From the NCBI RefSeq assembly GCF_020497125.1, contig NC_059072.1, positions 276,874,045 through 276,938,044 on the forward strand: 64,000 nt of DNA. Reading direction: 5' to 3'. Below the pieces are notes generated by a model, which saw only the letters and a list, made by a program, of their open reading frames with translations, searched no databases and had not been told where the DNA came from. Origin of the DNA: Mauremys mutica. Taxonomy: Eukaryota; Chordata; Testudines; Geoemydidae. Numbering within the stretch: the first letter of the stretch is position 1; every line of letters starts with the position of its first letter. The position numbers and the translations under genes were made by a program. Shown piece after piece: positions 56,825 to 64,000 of this stretch.

Positions 56825-57653
56825 GTATACGTTTTAAACAAACAATTTAATACACAGCTATGATGATTGTGAAGCTTGGTTGAGGTGGTGAAGTTAGAGG
56901 GTGGAAGAGGGAGGGATATTTCCCAAGGAATGCCTTGCTGCAATGAACTAGAACTCGGCTGAGCCCTCAAGGGTTAACACATTGTTGTTAATGTAGCCTC
57001 TCACTCTACAATGCAGCAAGAATGGAGGGGAGGGGCGATAGCATAGCAGATAGAGACAGACACACACCTTGTGTGTGGGAGAGAGAGATGCACACTGCCC
57101 CTATAAGTAAGCTGACCCACTCTTAAGTGCATTGTGTTTTAAAGTGGATCGGGAAGTTGAGAGAGCAGCTGCTGCCCCGGGCTCTCTCTGTCTCTCTCAG
57201 TCTGTATCCCCACCCTACTCTATATGAGAAGAAGGGGTAAGTGGGGTGTAGGAGCAGGGAGGAGGGGGACACCCTGGCATTAGCCTCCCCCACCAACTCC
57301 CTGTACAGCAAGCAGGAGGCTTGGGGAGCAGCTCCAAGGCAGAGAGCAGGAGCAGCCCATGGCAGTGGGGGGAGGGACAGCTGCAACTGCTAGCCTGCTG
57401 GCAGCTGCTGCACAGGGAACTTAGGGGAGCGGGGAGCTGATAGGGGGAGTTGATGGGGAGCAGCCGGTCCACCCTGGTTCCAAGCCCCCACCAGCTAGCT
57501 GCAACAGGCTGCTCTTCCTGCAAGCAGTGGACAAGCAGGCAGTTGCCAAATGACATTAGAAGGGAGCATTGCACAACTTTAAATGAGTATGTTCCCTAAT
57601 TGATTAGCAACGTAACAACGTTAACCTGGACAACTTTAAGTGAGGAGTTACTG
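56626..57653. mobile_element. Tigger-like element (1.03 kb) with TA duplication
   Basis: Termini CGGTAACTTCTCACTTAACA and CTTTAAGTGAGGAGTTACTG are inverted and both flanked by TA (56624-56625, 57654-57655), as in Tc1/mariner-type Tigger elements. Subterminal TTAAGCGAAACAATGTTAAGCG (left) mirrors AACGTAACAACGTTAACC (right) loosely. Internal (TA)n(CA)n run at 56800-56825. No transposase; the 119-codon minus frame at 57215-57574 shows no domain. Confidence 0.85.
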
Positions 57654-57659
57654 TATCAG

Positions 57660-58765
57660 ATTAACTCCTCATGGGCACTGCTGAGGTACAGAGGAATCTT
57701 TTCAATTCCTCTACTCTGGGTTCTGGCCCAGAAGCCCTAAACTATTAAAATCACTCAAAAAGCTCTTTTCTAGGATACTTCCTATGTGATCTCACAGTCC
57801 TTGGCCAAGAGTCTATGGCTGAAGAATCTGCTAACAGGTTTCTCTTGGCTATTTCCCCAAGACCCCTTCGTGGCTCAAGAATCTCCCCTAGATCCCACCT
57901 CCACCACAGACTCTTTAGCCAAGACAGACTTTTTATATTATTCTGGTACAGTTAAATGAGCCTCTTGATCATGTGACCCCTCTGGGACTACAGCTCCCAA
58001 TTATCCTTCCTGGAGATTATATCTCCCAGCATGATCCTCCTTAAAGGGTCAAGGACTGCAATAGGCCCAAGAATCAGTGCACTGTAAAAACTTGGTTTCA
58101 TCTCAAAAACCTTCACCTCCCATAAGTGCTACCAAAGGTTAATATGGTTCTCTTAGCTTTAGTACTCATTGATTTATATAATCCCCGGTTATAGGAAAGG
58201 AACTGCTTGAGGTGCCACTACTCCCCATTCACATATCCTCTGTCATCCTATTTGAAACTTGATCTATGCACTGGAATATAGGTGGGCAAAACAATTTTCA
58301 GCTACCTGAAAATAGGAAACACACTTCTATTTTTCTTTCTTGATCTATAGTTATTAGCTTAAAGACATGAGCATGTAGAAGAGACTAATAGATAACATAT
58401 GCACTCTGGACAGAATTTCAGTGATCATTAGTGTAAAATGCCATTGTAGTAACAATTTATTAATACTGATGCATCAAAGTAGCATATTTAAATGAGCTCA
58501 TCATTGCTTGAAAGCCAACAGTATCAGTGGATTTGAGAAGCAGACTTTAGCAGAAACTCTTTTGTCTAAAGCTGAATAATAAATGTTTATATCAAAAGAT
58601 TTAGGGCTTCTTTCAAGAAGCATGTTTATAACTCAGTTGACTTCAGCTGGCAGATGGTACTTAAATAAAGTGTTTGCTGTATGATAAGCCTTATGCCTTA
58701 TGGCAATCATATTATTTTTTCCCTGCTATAACTGGAGTCTGCCCTAATCTGCTCCCATTTATCAT
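57660..58765. other. No gene or repeat recognised
   Basis: Unique-looking sequence; a pair CTACAGCTCCCAATTATCCTTCC / ATATCTCCCAGCATGATCCTCC at 57988-58041 is mildly repetitive. Confidence 0.4.
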
Positions 58766-59355
58766 GTTTTCTATTTCAAGACACCATTAATGACTGCTTC
58801 TTGGAGCAGCTAGTCCTGGAACCCACAAAGGGAGAGGGAGCACAAGATCTGTTCCAAGAGGTGATTATAGTGGAACTGCTCTGTATTAGTGACCATAATA
58901 TAATTAAATTTAACATCTTTATGTAGGTCTTTGCAGGGAGGGAGGGAAGAAATGCCAAAGAAGGCCACCACATAAGCATTTAACTTCAGAAAGAGGAACA
59001 CAAAAATGAGGAAGCTAGTTAAATGGAAATTAAAAGGAATAGTCACAAGAATGAAATGCCTGCAAGCTGCATGGAGACTTTTTAAAAACCCAATAATAGA
59101 GGTTCAAATTAAATATATACCCCAAATTAATAAGAATAGTAAGAAGACCAAAAAAATGTCATGGCCAAACAACAGAGTAAAAGAAGCAATAAGAGGCAAA
59201 AAGGCATCCTTTAAAAATTGGAAGTCAAACCCTAGTGAGGAAAATAGAAGGGAGCACAAACTCTCGTAACTCAAGTATAAAAGTAAAATTAGGCAAGCCA
59301 AAAATAATTTGAATAGCAACTAGCAAAAGACTCAACAACTAAGAACAAAAAAAAA

Positions 59356-59589
59356 ATGGTGGGGCCACTGAACAATCGAGATGCTAAAGAAGCACTTAAG
59401 GAAGACCAGCCATTGGCCATTACAGAGAAGCTAAATGACTTCTTTGCATCAGTCTTCACTGCCGAGGGTGTATCAGAGATTCCTGAGCTATTCTTTTTAG
59501 GTGACAAATCTGTACAACTCTCCCAGATTGAGATGTCAGTAGAGGAGTTTTGGGAACAAATTGATAAATTTAACAGTAAGAAGTCATGA
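59356..59589 (+). pseudogene. CR1/L2-type ORF2 fragment before the RT domain
   Basis: 77-codon frame with NRDAKEALKEDQPLAITEKLNDFFASVF, the linker between endonuclease and reverse transcriptase, then TAEGVSEIPELF and EEFWEQIDKFNSKKS, which leads into the K-x-GPDG fingers motif. A stop (TGA at 59587) interrupts just there; the next bases encode GPDGFHPRILKEL. Inactive. Confidence 0.8.
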
Positions 59590-59849
59590 GGACCAGATGG
59601 TTTTCACCCAAGAATTCTGAAAGAACTTAAATATGAAATTGCAGTACTACTAAGTCTGGTATATAACCTATCACTTAAATTAGCTTCTGTACCAGATGAT
59701 TGGATTATAGCTAATGTGACACCATTTAAAAAAAAAAGACTCCAGAGGTGATCTTGGCAATTATAGGCCATTAAACCTAAATTCAGTACCAGGAAAACTG
59801 TTTGAAACTATAGCAAAGAGCAGATTATCAGATACATAGATAACATGAT

Positions 59850-60194
59850 TTGTTAGGGAAGAGTCAATATGGCTTTTGTAAAGGAAAATCATGCTTCACC
59901 AATCAATTGGAATTCTCTGAGGGGGTAAACAAACAAGTGGACAAGGGTGATGCAGTGGATATAGTATATTTGGAATTTCAGAAAGTCTTTCACAAGGCTC
60001 TTAAGCAAAGTAAGCAGTCATGGGATAGAAAGGTCTTCTCATGGGTCAGTAACTGGTTAAAAGACAGGAAACAAAGGGTAGGAGTAATTGGTCAGTTTTC
60101 AGAATGGAAAGAGGTAAATAACAGTGTCCCTCAGGGATCTGTAGTGGGACCAGTATGGATCAACATATTCATAATGACCTGGACAAAGGGGTGA
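59850..60194 (+). pseudogene. CR1/L2-type reverse transcriptase palm fragment
   Basis: 114-codon frame: [18 protein letters not shown], motif A region VDIVYLEFQKVFHK in which both acidic positions of LDFxKAFD are changed (Asp to Glu, Asp to His), WLKDRKQRVGV, and motif B NSVPQGSVVGPVWINIF. The frame is lost just before the FADD-equivalent, which lies in the next frame (60155-60340) as FSEAT, also mutated. Compared with 15938-16297 it has lost catalytic residues, so this copy is dead. Confidence 0.85.
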
Positions 60195-60340
60195 GCAGTG
60201 AGGTGGCAAAGTTTTCAGAAGCTACAAAAATACTCAAGATAATTAAGTTGAAAGCAGACTTCAAAGAGTTATACAGGGAACTCACTAAACTGGGTGACTG
60301 GGCAACAAAATGGCAGATAAAATTCAGTGTTGATAAATAA
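60155..60340 (+). pseudogene. CR1/L2-type reverse transcriptase, motif C onward
   Basis: 61 codons: NDLDKGVSSEVAKFSEATKI corresponds to [21 protein letters not shown], so the catalytic DD pair is replaced. KLGDWATKWQIKFSVDK matches the following block. After VDK the sequence jumps to the 3' UTR (TAAGTTCATAGAGAATAGG), so about 200 codons of C-terminal coding are deleted. Confidence 0.8.
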
Positions 60341-60419
60341 GTTCATAGAGAATAGGTCAATCAATGGCTATTAGCCATGATGTTCAGGGCTGCAACGCCA
60401 TGCTCTGGGTATCCCTAAT

Positions 60420-60701
60420 GGTAGGTATACGCAGCAAAGAACAGCCCACAGATGGCCCATGCCAGAAGATTCGAACTCGCAGGGCTTGGGTTGCAGGGCT
60501 GTTTCATTGCAGTATAGACTTCTGGGCTTAGCTGGAGACCGAACTCTGGGACCGTCCCTCATCATAACATCCAAGAGCCTGGCTCTAGCCCAAGCTTAGA
60601 CATCTACACAGCAAAGAAACATCCCCACAGCCTGAGTCCCATAAGCCCTGTGAGCTGGTACAGCCTGACACACGGGTCTAGCTGCTGTGTAGACATGCCC
60701 T
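60420..60701. mobile_element. Palindromic Harbinger-like MITE in the LINE 3' UTR
   Basis: TAGGTATACGCAGCAAAGAAC at the left and TGCTGTGTAGACATGCCC at the right are partial inverted repeats. The interior mirrors itself (CGCAGGGCTTGGGTTGCAGGGCTG against CCACAGCCTGAGTCCCATAAGCCC). The LINE 3' UTR continues across it (TCTGGGTATCCCTAA / CAGCCTCTGACTTCC). Confidence 0.7.
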
Positions 60702-60869
60702 CAGCCTCTGACTTCCAGATGATGGGATTGGATGATGGGGGATGGATCACTTGATGATTTCCCTGTTCTGTTCAATCCCTTTGAAGCATCTGGCATTGGC
60801 CACTGTTGAAAGAGAGATACTGGGCTAGATGGACCATTGGTCTGACACAGTCTGGCCGTTCTTATGTCT

Positions 60870-63004
60870 GGTGCAATTTCTTAACATTTTATTTTGAAAA
60901 TCACTCTCATTTTGATGGTCAGCCAACTTAGTATTAACTAGTAAACATTAAGATTTCTGAGGTATCTGCAGCTGCTGCATGATCTGCTTTGAGTCTACAT
61001 AAAGGTAAGCATGGATAGTATATTGTTTATTATACAAGGATCACCAAGTGGGGATTTTCAAACACTTATCAGACTATGCTATGGACAGCAAAATTTCCCT
61101 GTACTTTTAAGAGATTCATAGATGTTAAGGGTAGTAGACCCCATCATGATTACGTAGTTTGATCTAGGAAATATCTTTGGTAAGTGTGTGGTAGCGATGG
61201 GCAAAAGCTGATTTCATGGTGTCTTCTACACAGTATGCAATTATGAAGATGATCACATAGTACTATAGGCAATTTTAGGTGGACAAACTTCATATTTAAT
61301 GACTATGACCTTTGCAAACAAAAGCATGTTACCCCACTATCCTGAATGTTCTGCCTAGCAGGCCATCACCTGACTTGACATTAATTCTTATTTGTATATC
61401 AAGCCCTTTGAATGGCCTCCAGCTCTATTTGGCTCTACAACTGTCACCAGAAATCAATATAAATATTTGAAGAGGAAAGTGTTTTATCTTATTCACATTG
61501 TTGCTTTTGGCATGAATCTCTCTATACATGTAGAAAAACAGCATCTGAGTCTGTTGTTAAGTTATCATATCCCAGTAACTTCATATAAGTGGAAGCCCCC
61601 TCTCCAAAAAAGTTAGTAGCTGAATATAAGCCGTTGTTTGGAAAGATGGGGGAAATACAATGAGTTACTTTGATTATCGGTTCTATGCACTAAAAAGAGA
61701 ACTAATATCACAGGGCTGTCAGTTCCAAGCAAAAAAACCAGCATGCATCCAAATTAAATATATAATCTGTTAAGGGTCTGTTATGGTCTGTTTCTGAGCA
61801 GAGATAGCCACAAACTAAAGGAGAAGAGAGAAAACACCCACTGCTTGGCAGTGTATTTAGAGTATGGCAGTATAGCCAACTATTTTTAGTCCTAGGTCAA
61901 TATATTCTTATTGGATGACAGTAAAACCTTTCAGACAGTTCTAAAATACTTATTCGCCTTACTGCTTTTTTCCCTTGCTAGTTGCATGTTTGTAACTCCC
62001 ATACCTCTGAGAACAAGATATGCACAACCTATCCATGCACTTCCACTGCCCTAATCACATCCTAACAATTAATATCCCTCTCACATAAATTTTGTGGTAC
62101 ATTTAAGGTGTCTGCTGTATTGCAGGAAGCCAAAACCTCAGGTAGCTATTCTCTTTTACAACCATATCAGCATCTGCAAGGGAGTCTGGCTTCATAAAAA
62201 TAGTGGAGTTTAACTTCCACTTGTCATAGCTGGTGTGTAGTTCACCAAAACAATTCCAGTGGCAAATAAGTATTTAGGAACTCCAGTATTTGAAAAATTT
62301 CACCATCATCTAGGAAGGAGCTAGTATTAACAGTTCTTAGTCACTGCCACAGATACTAATTAGAGACCCATGACCTCAGACCTGACAATGAAGAAGGAAA
62401 ATGTAGATGCAGTTGATGCCAGCACCAGTACCCAGACACTCACAACCCTCTTGCTGCCATCATAGAAGGACTATGAGAGATCTCACTCAAGCACCAGCTG
62501 CCATGTTTTGGATTGTAATATATAACCCAACTGACAGTGATATGAGACTCTGACATGTTGAAATGAAAAGAAAAGTGATGGCAGGAGCACTTAACTGTGG
62601 TGGTCTAAGTATCTGAAATATCTGAATCATCCTCAAATATGAGGTTAGACACATGGCTGTCTCCATAGCACCAGCTGAAGTTTAGAAAGCAAAACCAACA
62701 ACAAGATCTAGTTTGGCCAGCTCTTCATTTTGCTGCTGCCTCAGCTCCCGCTCAGAGAACCATGATGTTACTGGCGCTTCTCATGAAATAATTTTAATAC
62801 CCATGGGGAATATGATTGACAGCAATGGCCCCAAAGATGTGTGGTTTAGCAGTCTATAACTTTCATTCTCTTTTAAATAACTTTTATAAATATTGGAATT
62901 ATATTATCCGTTTTCCCATTACCTTGTACTATACCTGCATCAAAAAGCACCTTAAAACTAATCATTGACTTCAGCAATTCAGCTAGTTAAGCTGTTTGAT
63001 CCCT
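60870..63004. other. AT-rich unique DNA, no gene seen
   Basis: A possible CR1 3' relic at 61108-61165 (GAGATTCATAGATGTTAAGGG). Otherwise nothing recognised. Confidence 0.45.
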
Positions 63005-63016
63005 AGTCTCACCTCA

Positions 63017-63218
63017 AGCATCAGAGGGGTAGCCATGTTAGTCTGGATCTGTAAAAGCAGCAGAGAGTCCTGTGGCACCTTATAGACTAACAGACGTTTT
63101 GGAGCATGAGCTTTCGTGGGTGAATACCCACTTCATCGGATGCATTCACCCACGAAAGCTCATGCTCCAATACGTCTGTTAGTCTATAAGGTGCCACAGA
63201 ACTCTTTGTTGCTTTTAC
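63017..63218 (-). mobile_element. Palindromic retroelement (GTGGGT-stem subfamily), 5'-truncated, with 12-bp duplication
   Basis: The left part (63020-63140), from TCAGAGGGGTAGCCATGTTA to CACTTCATCGGATGCAT, is mirrored by the right part (63144-63218) from CACCCACGAAAGCTCATGCTC to GTGCCACAGA..GCTTTTAC. The 3' end is at the left (GGGGTAGCC = complement of GGCTACCCC). An exact 12-bp duplication AGTCTCACCTCA occurs at 63005-63016 and 63219-63230. No protein frame. Confidence 0.85.
63104..63139 (-). ncRNA. Hammerhead-like motif, best helix copy
   Basis: Minus strand: CCGATGA (63139-63133), extra A, GTGGGT-ATTC-ACCCAC with six perfect pairs, GAAA (63115-63112), perfect short hairpin AGC-TCAT-GCT, and C at the cleavage position. 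Only the U4 equivalent (C here) and the extra A depart from the core. Stem I not found. Confidence 0.45.
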
Positions 63219-63239
63219 AGTCTCACCTCATTCACACAA

Positions 63240-63447
63240 ATTCACACCGTCGCTGCTCTGGGCCAATGGGGGCTTCTGGAAGCAGCGCGGTCCGAGGGAC
63301 TTACTAGCCGCCACTTTCAGCACTCCCATTGGCCCGGAGCAGCGATTCACGATCGGCCGGACCTGCAGACGGGGCAGGTAAACACACCGGCCTGGCTCGC
63401 CAGCGGCTTTCCCTACACAAGCGGCGACCCCTGTTTGAGAAACCCTG
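63240..63447. mobile_element. hAT foldback element, left end missing
   Basis: Contains GGGCCAATGGGGGCTTCTGG mirrored by CACTCCCATTGGCCCGGAGC, then GCAGGTAAACACACCGGCC and the right terminus GCGGCGACCCCTGTTTGAGAAACCCTG. Left terminal repeat not found; it lies directly downstream of the retroelement's target duplication. Confidence 0.7.
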
Positions 63448-63449
63448 CC

Positions 63450-64000
63450 TTACACCCTGATTCTTTACTTATGTTTATTTTACTCATATGCTTGTTTCAG
63501 AAATGTTATCCAGCTTGTCCTGTCATGGTAACACCCATAACTGTCCTGTCAATAGTCTACTTATCAAACACTGATGCAAAGAAAATAATCTTCCAATCTT
63601 TCTTTTCAGTAATCAATAATTTCATACTCTGATGTCCTGTTATTGACAACATACTGGTTCCTTTTTTTTTAATTCTTCCAATATGTTCAGGAATATTAAA
63701 AATAAATAAATCCAAAAAGCTTCTTTGGCAATCTGTGCTTTATTCGGTATTTCTGTATTTTGCATATTATTTTTATATTCTTCGTTTCTCTTATAAAACT
63801 AAAGAGGAATGGAGTTTCTGGCTTCCTATAATTTCTAGAGCTCACTTCTTGCCTATCATTAACATAAACAACTTGTCACTATCCTACACTGTTTTTCAAA
63901 GTTTTATATTCAGTTTTGCATAGCAATATACATTTTCTTCTGAGCCAGCCCCCAACATTTTGTATAGTATCACTTGCTAATAAACATGCCCAATACATAT
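63450..64000. other. AT-rich DNA, no gene seen
   Basis: Short frames only; a T run at 63660-63672. Confidence 0.5.

Larger units (their letters stand above)
58770..60867 (+). mobile_element. CR1/L2-type LINE (sense), degraded, interrupted by a MITE
   Basis: Starts in the late endonuclease region (GACTGCTTCTTGGAGCAGCTAG, AGTGACCATAATATAATTAAA), passes through the linker and reverse transcriptase (59356-60340) and ends with the 3' UTR GGGCTAGATGGACCATTGGTCTG..GGCCGTTCTTATG. Same family as the antisense copy at 14887-16305 but longer at the 5' side and more decayed. A ~280-bp insert sits in its 3' UTR at 60420-60701. Confidence 0.88.

Noticed and set aside
57215..57574. 119-codon minus-strand frame
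   Set aside because: Inside the Tigger-like element; no transposase motif such as DDE/DDD is seen.

Overview
The window looks like nuclear DNA of a turtle (Testudines, probably a cryptodire). This is inferred from the repeats: a tRNA-derived SINE of the tortoise type with a CR1-like tail, many CR1 and CR1/L2-type LINE copies (one tail ends in reiterated AAGAACAT), palindromic hAT elements with CAGGGGTCGGCAAC ends, a PIF/Harbinger element with a Myb/SANT-like reading frame, Tigger-like elements and old MIR copies. I find no host protein-coding gene, rRNA or tRNA gene. Every reading frame I can interpret belongs to a transposable element, so this is an intergenic or long-intron stretch of AT-rich unique DNA loaded with repeats.

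Layout. 0-9 kb: mostly unique AT-rich DNA with a palindromic retroelement (813-994), an inverted 100-bp pair (1.55/3.24 kb), a hammerhead-motif element followed by CR1 (3.98-4.58 kb), an antisense CR1 (5.3-5.76 kb) and a foldback MITE (7.16-7.41 kb). 8.7-9.2 kb: relict RTE-type LINE. 10.8-11.76 kb: GC-rich repeat with direct terminal repeats. 12.95-13.17 kb: tortoise SINE. 14.88-21.17 kb: the densest part. A CR1/L2-type LINE lies next to one antisense CR1 that is cut by three DNA transposons (a hAT with an internal minisatellite, a 2.3-kb Harbinger, a small hAT), each with a readable target duplication. 24-27 kb: CR1 copies carrying a MITE, then a Tigger-like end. 27.7-36 kb: mostly unique. 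36-43 kb: hAT foldbacks, a solo LTR, a MIR copy split by an insertion, and a hAT with a near-perfect 8-bp duplication. 43.7-44.6 kb: palindromic retroelement with a nested hAT. 46-47 kb: probable LTR. 50.06-50.59 kb: very GC-rich hAT. 50.6-56.1 kb: unique. 56.1-57.66 kb: a second hammerhead-motif element abutting a Tigger-like element. 58.77-60.87 kb: CR1/L2-type LINE interrupted by a palindromic MITE. 63.0-63.45 kb: another palindromic element beside a hAT remnant.

The most interesting signal is a group of palindromic elements at about 0.8, 4.0, 43.8, 48.4, 56.1 and 63.0 kb. They share a motif resembling a hammerhead ribozyme core: CTGAAGA or CCGATGA, one extra A, a helix whose sequence differs between subfamilies while pairing is kept, GAAA, then a short hairpin. 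Copies with readable ends carry 10-16 bp target duplications and are 5'-truncated, which fits target-primed reverse transcription rather than DNA transposition. Hammerhead motifs are known in Penelope-like retroelements, so I infer that these are non-autonomous relatives. No copy here is a perfect hammerhead and I find no convincing stem I, so activity is not claimed.
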